From: an uncultured Christensenella sp.
Lineage (GTDB): Bacteria; Bacillota; Clostridia; Christensenellales; Borkfalkiaceae
Length of the DNA: 64,000 nucleotides
Assembly: GCA_910583545.1 (NCBI GenBank)
Contig: CAJTXM010000003.1
Span: 79,306 to 143,305 of the forward strand
Direction: 5' to 3'
The notes under the pieces were generated by a model. The model was not told where the DNA came from and did not search any database. It worked only from the letters and a program-made list of their open reading frames with translations. A program made the translations under genes and the position numbers. Below, piece after piece: positions 25,678 to 34,306 of the stretch. Positions within the stretch are counted from its first letter, which is position 1. Each line of letters opens with the position of its first letter.

Positions 25678-28353
25678 ATGAAAAAGACGTTACTTGCAAT
25701 ACTCGGCGTTTTGCTCTCGTTCGTGTTCGTTTTGTCGGCGTGCGGCGGAAACGGCAAACCCGACGGCGGCGACAAAGAGTACGAGCTGCCGCTGGAGGAC
25801 GGATACAGACAGGTTACTATCTACTATAACCGTGCGGAAGGCTACGACGACTGCGATATATATATGTGGTACGGCACCGTCGCAGGCAGAGGCTACGCCC
25901 TGCACGGGTGCGAATACGGCGGAAAGGTAGTTCTGAACGTGCCCGAGAATATCGAAGAAGTCGGCTTCATCATAAGAACCAACTGCACACCCGGCAGTGA
26001 TTCGTGGGACGGAGTAAACAAGGACGGCACCGATTCCGACAGAAAAATCGCGCTGACGGGCGAGCGCACGGTAATCTATACCAAGGCGGGCGACCCTAAC
26101 AGCTATACGAGCGACGACGGAGGTAAAACTCTGACAGTGATAAAATTCTTATCTATGGCGGATATGCAGGACGCGACGCATATCAAAGTCACGCTTTCCG
26201 ACGGCTCCGCCGTGACGAAAGACAAAGTTAAAGTGGAGACCGCGGACGGAACGGCAGTTACGGTTACCGCCGTCAACGGCAACGTTTTAACGCTTGCAAG
26301 TCCGCTCGACCTTGCGGTGGCTTACACCGTTACGGTGGAGGGGCTCGAACCCAAACCCGTAGTTCCTATGACGTATTTCGACAGCAAGGCTTTTGCAAGC
26401 GAATACACCTATGACGGCGAACTCGGCGCAATCTATTCTGCCGAAAAGACGACGTTCAGGCTTTGGGCTCCCACGGCTTCGTCGGTAAAACTCAATCTCT
26501 ATGATAAGGGCAACGGCGGAACGGCTTCCGATCAGAAGCCTCTGGAAAGAGGCGCAAAGGGCGTATGGCAGTGCGTTGTCAACGGCGACCTTGACGGAAA
26601 ATATTACACCTACACAGTCAAAACTTCCGTAGGCGAAAACGAAGTGGTAGACCCTTACGCGCGTTCGGCAGGGCTCAACGGACAGAGGGGGATGATTCTC
26701 GACCTCGACAAGACCGACCCCGACGGATGGAGCAATACCCCGTTTGATTCGGGACTTGAAAACTACACCGACGCGCAGATATGGGAAGTTCATATCAGAG
26801 ATTTCTCGAACAGGATAACCCCGTCGAGATACAAGGGCAAGTACCTTGCGTTTACCGAAACGGGACTCAAAATGAACGGCGTGCCCGTCGGCGTGGACTA
26901 TCTTAAAAACTTAGGAATAACCTACGTTCACCTTCTGCCCTCGTTCGACTATGCTTCGGTAGACGAGAGCAAAGACGGACAATTCAACTGGGGCTATGAC
27001 CCTCTCAACTACAACGTACCCGAGGGAAGCTATTCAACCGACGCTTCCGACGGCTACAAGAGGGTGAACGAGTACAAGCGGATGGTAAAAGCTCTGCACG
27101 ACAACGGTATCGGCGTTGTAATGGACGTAGTTTACAACCACACTTATTCCGCCGATTCGAATTTCCAGAAAATCGTACCTTATTACTATTACAGATTCAA
27201 CGAAAACGGCACTTTCTCGAACGGTTCGGGCTGCGGTAACGAAACGGCTTCCGACCGCTCGATGATGAGAAAATTCATAGTCGAATCGGTTGCGTACTGG
27301 CAGAGTGAATACAATCTCGACGGCTTCCGTTTCGATTTGATGGCTTTGCACGATTTGAAGACGTTGCAGGAAGTGGAAAAGCAGGTTCACACCGTCAACC
27401 CCAAGGCGCTTATTTACGGCGAGGGCTGGACGGGCGGAACGTCAACGCTTCCGGCAGACGAGCAGGCAACGCTTAAAAACCTTATTGCGCTCAACAACGA
27501 AACTTCCACACGCGGAACGAACGGCATTGCAATGTTCAACGACGTTATTCGCGACGGCGTAAAGGGTTCGGTGTTCAGTATCGACGACACGGGCTTTGCT
27601 ACGGGCGCGAAGAAGGGCAATATCAACAAAATTCTCTTCGGTATGGCAGGCGGATGTTACGTTCCCGGCGGCGGTGTAAACGACGGCGGTTGGTACGCAG
27701 GCAGTCCCACGCAGGTTATAAACTACGTTTCCGCGCACGACAACAACACGCTTTACGACAGAATTTGCCACGTTTACGGCGAGGGAAGCGACACCCTCAA
27801 CAAACGCCTTGCAATGAACAGACTTTCGGCGGCTATAGTTCAGACGTCGCTGGGTATTCCGTTTATGCAGGCGGGCGAAGAGATGCTCCGCCAGAAAAAG
27901 AACGACGACGGAACTTATAACGAAAACAGCTACAATTCGTCCGACAAAGTCAACAATATCGACTGGTCGCTCCTTTCGGAGAACAGCGAACAGTACAAGA
28001 TGATGCAGTACTACAAGGGACTTATCGAATTCCGCAAATCGAGCCCTGCGCTCCGTATGAGAAATGCAGGCGGAAAGGGTCCCGTACCTCAGGCGGTAGT
28101 TCTGGACGAAGCTTCGAAAAACAACGGCGCGTTTATTGCCGTGACGATAGCCGACAGAGCTACGGGTGAAAAACTTCTCGTCATCTACAACGGCAACGAA
28201 ATCGCAGTCGATTACACCCTTCCCGACGGAAGCTGGAATCTGCATATCGACGGCACGCGCGCAGGCTCGGCAGTTTTACAGGGCCAGGGCGGCGTTACAG
28301 GCAAGCAGAGCATTGCGCCTTTGAGCTGTTACGTTTACAGGCTTGCGGTATAA
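25678..28353 (+). CDS. pulA: Secreted type I pullulanase, lipoprotein
   Basis: 891 residues counted from ATG 25678, chosen because GGAAGGAG lies 6 nt upstream. A lipoprotein signal ends at LSACGG. Then: a CBM41-like domain (about 30-120), a linker or bacterial immunoglobulin-like part (about 155-225), CBM48 (from about 255: TTFRLWAPTASSVKLNLYD) and the GH13 catalytic domain. The type I pullulanase signature NWGYDPLNYNVPEGSYST is present. Catalytic residues: nucleophile Asp553 (GFRFDLMALHD), acid Glu582 (YGEGWTGG), stabiliser Asp688 (SAHDNNTLYD). It debranches alpha-1,6 links of pullulan and starch on the cell surface. First gene of the starch island, probably read into the starch-binding lipoprotein. 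Confidence 0.93.
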   Translation: MKKTLLAILGVLLSFVFVLSACGGNGKPDGGDKEYELPLEDGYRQVTIYYNRAEGYDDCDIYMWYGTVAGRGYALHGCEYGGKVVLNVPENIEEVGFIIRTNCTPGSDSWDGVNKDGTDSDRKIALTGERTVIYTKAGDPNSYTSDDGGKTLTVIKFLSMADMQDATHIKVTLSDGSAVTKDKVKVETADGTAVTVTAVNGNVLTLASPLDLAVAYTVTVEGLEPKPVVPMTYFDSKAFASEYTYDGELGAIYSAEKTTFRLWAPTASSVKLNLYDKGNGGTASDQKPLERGAKGVWQCVVNGDLDGKYYTYTVKTSVGENEVVDPYARSAGLNGQRGMILDLDKTDPDGWSNTPFDSGLENYTDAQIWEVHIRDFSNRITPSRYKGKYLAFTETGLKMNGVPVGVDYLKNLGITYVHLLPSFDYASVDESKDGQFNWGYDPLNYNVPEGSYSTDASDGYKRVNEYKRMVKALHDNGIGVVMDVVYNHTYSADSNFQKIVPYYYYRFNENGTFSNGSGCGNETASDRSMMRKFIVESVAYWQSEYNLDGFRFDLMALHDLKTLQEVEKQVHTVNPKALIYGEGWTGGTSTLPADEQATLKNLIALNNETSTRGTNGIAMFNDVIRDGVKGSVFSIDDTGFATGAKKGNINKILFGMAGGCYVPGGGVNDGGWYAGSPTQVINYVSAHDNNTLYDRICHVYGEGSDTLNKRLAMNRLSAAIVQTSLGIPFMQAGEEMLRQKKNDDGTYNENSYNSSDKVNNIDWSLLSENSEQYKMMQYYKGLIEFRKSSPALRMRNAGGKGPVPQAVVLDEASKNNGAFIAVTIADRATGEKLLVIYNGNEIAVDYTLPDGSWNLHIDGTRAGSAVLQGQGGVTGKQSIAPLSCYVYRLAV

Positions 28354-28414
28354 TACAGGAACTTCTGCCCTTTAAGGGCTGTGTTTAAAACAAAAAAATT
28401 TTTGGAGGAAAAAA

Positions 28415-29959
28415 ATGAAGATCAAAAAATTAGCAGCACTCGCACTGTCGTGTGCAATGGTCGTTGCAGGTGGCGCAATGTTTGCCGCTTGCGGAGACGA
28501 AAAAGACCCCGATAATGGCAATACGGGCTTTGTAGAAGATACAAGAACGTGGTTTGCCGTAGGCAAAGACAGTAAAGGCACTTTGAAAGATCAGGGTTGG
28601 GATCAGAACAACTCGAAGTATGCGTTCGTTAAGGACACCACGGTAACCAACGAAAACGTATTCACGCTCTCGCTTGACATCTATGCAGGCAACGTAAGTA
28701 CGGGACTTGCATTTAAGTTCCTTTACAAGGAAACTCCCGACGAGAAAAACGTTCCCTGGACGCGTCAGGTAGGTATGCAGCACCTCGAAGGCAAGGAAGG
28801 CACCGACGCCGACACCGTTCTCAAAATGGACGGCGAAACGGTTTTCTGGACCGAAGCAGACAACGGTTCCTATAACAACATTGCGCTTGCAAAGGGACAG
28901 GAGGGAAGATATAAATTCACTCTTAAAACCGAATCGAACACGGATATGAACCCCGTAATTACTGTTGAAAAAGAATCTACAATTGCCGTAAATTACGATA
29001 TGTACGTTATCGGCGATATAAATAACTTCGGCGTAACAAAATTGGAAATGACCGAAAATATCGTAGAAGGCTCGGCAACTACCTGGGTTTGCAAACTCAA
29101 AGTTACGGCTAACGACCTCTACCGCGATGCGGAGGGCGCAATAGCTTCTAACGAAGACGGCGAAGCTACCGGTCAGTATGCGGCTGTTTGTATTCTCAAC
29201 GAGCGCGACGGCAAAATGTTCGTACCCGAAGCAGGCGAAGGCGTTATCCTCAAGAAAGTAAAGAACTTTGCAGGCAACAAGGAATATGACTGCGTTCTTT
29301 TGGAGGAAGGCACTTATACCGTAACGTTTACTGAAGTAAAGACCGATACTGAAGTCGGCGGATCTGTAACGGTTGCCGCAAGCGCTTTCGAAATGTATCT
29401 TATCGGCTCGTTCAACGGTTGGAAAGAAGCTGACGCAGATTATCCTATGACCGAACAGGCTGACGGAAGCTGGACTGCAACCCTCACCGTTACCGAAGAC
29501 GTTACGATTAAAACGTTCAACAATAAGGGTTTACCCAACGAGAAGTATTCCGCAGGCGACGACGTTGCTCTTACGGCAGGCAAATGGGCAATCAAGTATG
29601 ATCCCGAAACCAACACGTTCCAGGTCGAGAAATTCGAATATTATGCAGTCGGTACTTTCACGGGAACGAATTTCAATATCGTCAAAGACCTTACACCGAT
29701 GCTTGTAGCAGGCGAAGATGCTAATATCGTTACCGGTACGCTTGACGTTGTCAGTGCGCTTGCTGAGTTCGGTTGGGTAGCAGAGCAGGGCCCCGCAGGT
29801 TCGGTATTTGCTATTCAGGTTGTATACGGCACCGAATTATTAGGTAAAGACGCACAGGAATGGGTCGGCGGTGGCAATACCTTCATTACAGCTGAGGGTG
29901 AGCATACTATTACGTTTGTAATCGACACAAGAACTACTACCGTTACCAAAAATGCGTAA
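28415..29959 (+). CDS. Starch-binding lipoprotein with SusE/SusF-like repeats
   Basis: 514 residues, lipobox ending at Cys26 (FAACG). After an N-terminal domain (about 40-185) come three related units beginning YDMYVIGDINNFG (about 190), FEMYLIGSFNGWKE (about 325) and FEYYAVGTFTGTNF (about 410). The GSFNGW...M...DGSWTATLTV pattern is that of SusE/SusF-type and CBM20/48-like starch-binding modules. No catalytic motif is seen, so the likely job is holding starch near pullulanase. It follows pulA by 61 bp with RBS TTGGAGG and a small hairpin (28368-28382) between, so co-transcription with partial attenuation is plausible. SusE/F are best known from Bacteroidetes, which makes the architecture notable here. 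Confidence 0.7.
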   Translation: MKIKKLAALALSCAMVVAGGAMFAACGDEKDPDNGNTGFVEDTRTWFAVGKDSKGTLKDQGWDQNNSKYAFVKDTTVTNENVFTLSLDIYAGNVSTGLAFKFLYKETPDEKNVPWTRQVGMQHLEGKEGTDADTVLKMDGETVFWTEADNGSYNNIALAKGQEGRYKFTLKTESNTDMNPVITVEKESTIAVNYDMYVIGDINNFGVTKLEMTENIVEGSATTWVCKLKVTANDLYRDAEGAIASNEDGEATGQYAAVCILNERDGKMFVPEAGEGVILKKVKNFAGNKEYDCVLLEEGTYTVTFTEVKTDTEVGGSVTVAASAFEMYLIGSFNGWKEADADYPMTEQADGSWTATLTVTEDVTIKTFNNKGLPNEKYSAGDDVALTAGKWAIKYDPETNTFQVEKFEYYAVGTFTGTNFNIVKDLTPMLVAGEDANIVTGTLDVVSALAEFGWVAEQGPAGSVFAIQVVYGTELLGKDAQEWVGGGNTFITAEGEHTITFVIDTRTTTVTKNA

Positions 29960-29986
29960 CTAAAAGCGTAAAAGCTTAAATAAGCG

Positions 29987-30016
29987 CGCACCGCAGGTTT
30001 TGCCTGCGGTGCGTTT
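29987..30016 (+). terminator. Terminator after the starch-binding lipoprotein
   Basis: Perfect 11-bp stem CGCACCGCAGG/CCTGCGGTGCG, then TTTACGTTATT. Confidence 0.8.
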
Positions 30017-30030
30017 ACGTTATTATTTTC

Positions 30031-30067
30031 CGTAAAAAAAGTTCTCCGTTTCTGAGCGGAGAACTTT
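30031..30067 (-). terminator. Terminator of the lacI-family gene
   Basis: AAAGTTCTCCG/CGGAGAACTTT (30038-30067); on the minus strand the stem is followed by TTTTTTTACGG. Confidence 0.85.
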
Positions 30068-30080
30068 AAATTTATTTAAA

Positions 30081-31067
30081 TTACTGTTTTGCGTCGGCGA
30101 CGGTTCCGCGCTCAACAAGCTTGCAGTTTATCATTATATTCTGCGCCTGCCTGCCGTCGAGCATATCCTTTATCTGCATAAACGCCGCCTGACCCAATTT
30201 ATCGAATTTCTGCTTCATAGTAGTCAGATTGTAAGAGGTGAATTTAAGAAGGCTTAAATCGTCGAAGCCGATTACCGAAACGTCGTCGGGTACGCTCTTT
30301 CCGCAGGAGCCGAGTCCGTCGATAAGCCCCATTGCCATAATATCGGAACAGCTTATAATCGCGGTGACGTCGGTTTCGCTGAAATACACTGCCGACTGTT
30401 CGCCCGATTCTTTTGTAAAATCGCCGTAATAGATATAATCGTTATTGAAATCTATTCCCACGCGCGCAAGGCCTAAAACGTAGCCTGCAAGTCTTTCTGC
30501 GGAAACAAGCGACTCTTTTTCGCCGGTGACAAGCCCTATGCGCGTGTGTCCGCGCTTGTTCAAATACTTTACCGCCGAAACGACCGCGCTTGTATTCTCG
30601 CTCGAAACCGAGCCTATAAGAGGAGCGTCGGAGAGGTGGTTGTCCAGAAGCACCGCAGGGACGGACAGCGAGCGGAGCTGTTTATATACCCTGCTTCTGA
30701 AGTTCATTCCCACGATAAAAACCGCGCTGAAATTGTTCTGCTTCAGAAATTCGTCCAGATCGAAATCGTCGCTCTTGGTTGCAACGTAGTCTATCACCAC
30801 TTCGAAGTTGTTCGCTATCGCTATATCCGAAAACGCGGTTATGACGTGGTTTAAAATATTGTTGCGCGTGTCGCTGTCTACGCGCTCGTAGAGGGCAAGT
30901 ATCCGACGCGAGCCGTTCTCTTTCGATTTTAAGCGGTAACCGCTGTTTTCGGCGTACTGTCTTATGCGCTGTTTGGTGTCTTCGGCGATATCGGTCGCGT
31001 CGTTCAGAGCTTTCGAAACCGTGCTTATAGACACGTTCAAAGCCTCCGAAATTTCTTTTATCGTCAT
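30081..31067 (-). CDS. LacI-family transcription regulator of the starch island
   Basis: 328 residues from ATG 31067 (GGAG 7 nt upstream; the longer frame to 31127 adds a basic tail foreign to the family). The N-terminal helix-turn-helix and hinge read MTIKEISEALNVSISTVSKA, as in LacI/CcpA proteins. The rest is a periplasmic-binding-protein-like effector domain (SVIGFDDLSLLKFTSYNLTT, GDIMAMGLID-like SCSDIMAMGLIDGLG). It probably binds maltose or a maltodextrin and controls pulA and malQ through paired TTTCGAAA boxes. Its own promoter has no such box. Transcribed divergently from malQ. Confidence 0.9.
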   Translation of the reverse strand: MTIKEISEALNVSISTVSKALNDATDIAEDTKQRIRQYAENSGYRLKSKENGSRRILALYERVDSDTRNNILNHVITAFSDIAIANNFEVVIDYVATKSDDFDLDEFLKQNNFSAVFIVGMNFRSRVYKQLRSLSVPAVLLDNHLSDAPLIGSVSSENTSAVVSAVKYLNKRGHTRIGLVTGEKESLVSAERLAGYVLGLARVGIDFNNDYIYYGDFTKESGEQSAVYFSETDVTAIISCSDIMAMGLIDGLGSCGKSVPDDVSVIGFDDLSLLKFTSYNLTTMKQKFDKLGQAAFMQIKDMLDGRQAQNIMINCKLVERGTVADAKQ

Positions 31068-31129
31068 TTGTTTGCTCCGTTTCCGTTTTAACCGAAAAAG
31101 GCTGTGTTTTCCGCTTTCGATTTGCATTT

Positions 31130-31158
31130 ATTATATAATTATGTCGTACGGTTGTCAA
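31130..31158 (-). promoter_or_regulatory. Promoter of the lacI-family gene
   Basis: On the minus strand TTGACA (31158-31153), 17 bp, TATAAT (31135-31130): a consensus sigma-A promoter. Confidence 0.85.
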
Positions 31159-31222
31159 GCAATCTCAATTTCCCACAAATGAAAAAACTTTACAAAATTT
31201 GAAATATTTTATATAAAATCCT

Positions 31223-31260
31223 TTGACTTATTCGAAAAATATGATATAATATTTTCGAAA
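31223..31260 (+). promoter_or_regulatory. malQ promoter with paired TTTCGAAA operator
   Basis: TTGACT (31223-31228), 16-bp spacer, TATAAT (31245-31250). Box 1 ATTCGAAA (31230-31237) is in the spacer and box 2 TTTCGAAA (31253-31260) follows the -10, again 23 bp centre to centre as at pulA. Confidence 0.75.
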
Positions 31261-31292
31261 ATAATAATTAGTTTTTCGTACGGGGCAGTCGT

Positions 31293-32804
31293 ATGGGTAT
31301 GCGGTCTAATAACAACAGGAATTACGGAATTTTGATGCCGATTTCGGCACTGCCGTCGGGAGAGGGCATAGGTACGCTCGGCAAGAGCGCGTACGCTTTC
31401 GTGGATTATTTAAAAAAAGCAAAGGCGGGCGTGTGGCAGGTGCTTCCGCTCAATCCTACGAATTACGGCGACAGTCCGTATCAGTCGTGTTCGTCGAACG
31501 CGCTGAACTATTACTTTATCGATCTTGACTTTCTTGTCAAAGACGGACTTCTGACAAGAAAGGAAGTTAAAGACGCCGACCTTAAAACGGTAGACAGGCG
31601 CGTCGATTACGGCAAGCAGTTCAATAATAAAATCGCGCTTTTGAAAAAGGCGTTCAGCCGTTTCGGGGGCGGAACAGAATTCGACAAATTCATAAAGAAG
31701 GGCGAATTTTCCGACTTTTCCGTGTTTATGGCTTTAAAATGCAGATTCGGTCACCGTGCCTGGACGGAGTGGGACGAAGAGTACAGAGTCTACGACGAGA
31801 AAAAGGTAAAGTCGTTTATCAGAAAAAACGCGGACGAAGTCCGCTTCTGGCACTTTACGCAGTATATATTTTCAAAGCAGTGGAAAGCGCTTAAAAGTTA
31901 CGCCAACGAAAACGGGATTTCGATAATGGGCGATATTCCGCTGTACATTGCATACGACAGCGTGGAAGTATGGAAATACGGCAACGCGCTGTTCCGTATG
32001 GACGAAAGCAGAAAACCTCTCGGCGTGGCAGGCTGTCCGCCCGACGCGTTCACGGAGGACGGTCAGCTCTGGGGCAATCCCGTCTATGACTGGGAAAAAA
32101 TGCGCCTCGACGGGTTTTCGTGGTGGAATAAGCGCATTTCGGACTGTTTTGCGCTGTTCGATATTTTAAGAATAGACCACTTCCGCGGTTTCGACAGATA
32201 TTACGAAGTCGCGCCCGACGCGCTCACCGCAAGGGAAGGGCAGTGGATGGACGGACCCAAGGAAGCGCTGTTTGAAGATAAACTCAATCTTAATATAGTC
32301 GCGGAGGATCTGGGAATAATCGACGACGGAGTAAGACGGCTTATGAAAAACGTCGCTTACCCCGGAATGAAAGTCCTCGTGTTCGCGTTCGACGGCTGGC
32401 CGTATAACGAGCACAAGCCCTCCAACTATAACGAAAATTACGTCTGCTATACGGGTACGCACGACAATATCCCCATAAGACAGTATATCGACGATTTAAG
32501 CGCGGACGCGCTCGAAGTCTACAAAAGAGATCTGATAGACGAGTGCGGGAAGGCAGGTCTGACGGCAGATCTGACGGACTCGGAAACAATGTGCAAAAGC
32601 GTAGTGCGTTTAGCTTTCGCTTCAAGGGCGAAGACGGTGATAATTCCGCTGTGCGACCTTCTGGCGCTCGGCGGAGAGGCGAGAATAAATCTCCCCTCGA
32701 CCGTGTCCGACAAGAACTGGAGCTGGCGGTTTGTAAAGAGCGATTTTTCAGCTGAAACATTGCAGTTTTTAAAAACCGTTGCGAAAGACAGCGGACGCGA
32801 CTGA
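31293..32804 (+). CDS. malQ: 4-alpha-glucanotransferase (amylomaltase, GH77)
   Basis: 503 residues, cytosolic. GH77 motifs in order: GILMPISALPSGEGIGTLG, LPLNPTNYGDSPYQS, IMGDIPLYIAYDSVEVW, ILRIDHFRGFDRYYEV with the nucleophile Asp, IVAEDLGIID with the acid Glu and CYTGTHDNIPI with the third Asp. It disproportionates imported maltodextrins so they can enter phosphorylase and glucokinase pathways. No phosphorylase gene is in the window. A second in-frame ATG at 31299 is possible. Divergent from the LacI gene, upstream of the transporter. Confidence 0.95.
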   Translation: MGMRSNNNRNYGILMPISALPSGEGIGTLGKSAYAFVDYLKKAKAGVWQVLPLNPTNYGDSPYQSCSSNALNYYFIDLDFLVKDGLLTRKEVKDADLKTVDRRVDYGKQFNNKIALLKKAFSRFGGGTEFDKFIKKGEFSDFSVFMALKCRFGHRAWTEWDEEYRVYDEKKVKSFIRKNADEVRFWHFTQYIFSKQWKALKSYANENGISIMGDIPLYIAYDSVEVWKYGNALFRMDESRKPLGVAGCPPDAFTEDGQLWGNPVYDWEKMRLDGFSWWNKRISDCFALFDILRIDHFRGFDRYYEVAPDALTAREGQWMDGPKEALFEDKLNLNIVAEDLGIIDDGVRRLMKNVAYPGMKVLVFAFDGWPYNEHKPSNYNENYVCYTGTHDNIPIRQYIDDLSADALEVYKRDLIDECGKAGLTADLTDSETMCKSVVRLAFASRAKTVIIPLCDLLALGGEARINLPSTVSDKNWSWRFVKSDFSAETLQFLKTVAKDSGRD

Positions 32805-32855
32805 TATTAAAATACTCGTTCTCCATAATTTTTTTGTTTTTAACGCAAAAACAAA

Positions 32856-32879
32856 TGCGCAAGCCTGACGGCTTGCGCA
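32856..32879 (+). terminator. Hairpin after malQ, possible terminator
   Basis: Perfect 10-bp stem TGCGCAAGCC/GGCTTGCGCA with a TGAC loop; only ATAAAACATTTT follows, so termination may be incomplete. Confidence 0.5.
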
Positions 32880-32893
32880 ATAAAACATTTTAA

Positions 32894-32922
32894 TTGAGCA
32901 TAATAATACCGACCGGTAATAC
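32894..32922 (+). promoter_or_regulatory. Candidate malE promoter overlapped by a CGACC/GGGTCG inverted repeat
   Basis: TTGAGC (32894-32899), 17 bp, TAATAC (32917-32922). The inverted repeat CGACC-N9-GGTCG-like element (32910-32928) covers the -10 and differs from the TTTCGAAA boxes, so another regulator may act here. Confidence 0.45.
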
Positions 32923-32958
32923 GGGTCGTGTTACTTAAAAAAATCCCGGAGGAAAAAA

Positions 32959-34233
32959 ATGAAAAAACAACTTATTGCACTACTTGCCTGCGGAGCAATC
33001 TCGGCAGGCGCAACGCTGGGGCTTACGGGCTGCGGTGGCGGCGACAACACCTTGACCGTATGGGCTCCTCAGACACAGCAGACGCTCGTACAGAAGCTTG
33101 TCAACGATTTCCTTGCCGAAAATCCCGATTTCGGTCTCGAAGTCAAAGTCGGTATTTGCGGTGAGGACAACGCTTACGCTAATGTCAGCGTCGACCCTCA
33201 GGCAAGCGCGGATGTCTACGGCTTTGCAAACGACCAGCTTATGAACCTGAAAGGCTGCGGAGGACTTTCAATGATCCCCGACGGTATGGTCGAAAAAATC
33301 AAAGCGACGGACGATCCTCTCGCGGTAGAAGCAGGCAAGATAGGCGACAATTATTACGGCTATCCTTACGCTGCGGACAACGGTTACTTTATGTACTATG
33401 ACAGCAGTGTAGTTACTGCTGAACAGGCAAAGAATATCAAAGACGTAATCGACGCCTGCAAGAGAAGTCATAAGTACTTCATTATGCAGCTTCAAACGGA
33501 CGGCGCGTGGTACTTCGGCTCGTTCTTCTACGGCGCAGGCGGAAAGTACGAAACTGAATGGGACGACGCCGAACTCGTCAGCGCGAAGTGCAACTTCAAC
33601 GAAATGGCAGTGGATATCAACGGCGTTGCAAGCGATACCTATACTATCGGACAGGTAGGCGCAACGGCAGGTATAGACGTAACCCAAAACAAGTCGGCGG
33701 CAGGCGGTTTCCTGCACGGCAACGACACTGTAATCGACCAGAGACTTAAAGCAGGAGATCTCGGCGCGGTAATTACGGGAACCTGGAACGCGGCTATAAT
33801 AGAGGAGGCGCTCGGCGAAAATTACGCAGCTGCGCCCTGCCCCAACTACACGAGCCGTCTTGACGGCAGAACGTATCGTATGGCTCCGTTCATCGGCTAT
33901 AAGATGTACGCCGTAAACAGCTATACAAAACACAACAAAGAAGCTCACCTGCTTGCGCAGTATCTTGCAAGCGAAACAGCTCAGGACCAGAGATTCGACG
34001 CTTTGAAAATAGGACCTTCCAACCTCAAAGTTCAGAATTCCGAAAAAGTAAAGGCAAACGTTGCGTTGCAGGCGCTGTTCGCGCAGAAAGATTACGCAGT
34101 CGTTCAGGGTCCTCTGCCCGACAACTATTGGTCGGAACTTAAAACCTTTGCAGGCGATATCTGCAACGGTACAATAAACGACGGCAACCTTAACGATAAA
34201 CTCAGTCAGCTTATCGCAGGGCTTGAAGCGTAA
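32959..34233 (+). CDS. malE: Maltodextrin-binding lipoprotein of an ABC importer
   Basis: 424 residues with lipobox LGLTGCGGG. The type I solute-binding fold of the MalE family starts TLTVWAPQTQQTLVQKLVND and contains GYPYAADNGYFMYYDSSVV and AVITGTWNAAIIEEALG. It captures maltodextrins outside the cell for MalF/MalG. Strong RBS (CCGGAGG). A stem-loop after the stop likely gives it higher expression than the permeases. Substrate is inferred from context and family. Confidence 0.85.
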   Translation: MKKQLIALLACGAISAGATLGLTGCGGGDNTLTVWAPQTQQTLVQKLVNDFLAENPDFGLEVKVGICGEDNAYANVSVDPQASADVYGFANDQLMNLKGCGGLSMIPDGMVEKIKATDDPLAVEAGKIGDNYYGYPYAADNGYFMYYDSSVVTAEQAKNIKDVIDACKRSHKYFIMQLQTDGAWYFGSFFYGAGGKYETEWDDAELVSAKCNFNEMAVDINGVASDTYTIGQVGATAGIDVTQNKSAAGGFLHGNDTVIDQRLKAGDLGAVITGTWNAAIIEEALGENYAAAPCPNYTSRLDGRTYRMAPFIGYKMYAVNSYTKHNKEAHLLAQYLASETAQDQRFDALKIGPSNLKVQNSEKVKANVALQALFAQKDYAVVQGPLPDNYWSELKTFAGDICNGTINDGNLNDKLSQLIAGLEA

Positions 34234-34256
34234 AACCTTATAAAAAAGCGAAGAGA

Positions 34257-34278
34257 GGGGCAAAGTTTTCTTTGCCCC
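34257..34278 (+). other. Intercistronic stem-loop between malE and malF
   Basis: GGGGCAAAG-TTTT-CTTTGCCCC with no T-run after it. This position and form are typical of 3'-protecting or partially terminating hairpins that raise binding-protein levels over permease levels. Confidence 0.7.
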
Positions 34279-34306
34279 CGATTCCGATAACAGGAGGTAA
34301 ATTTTA

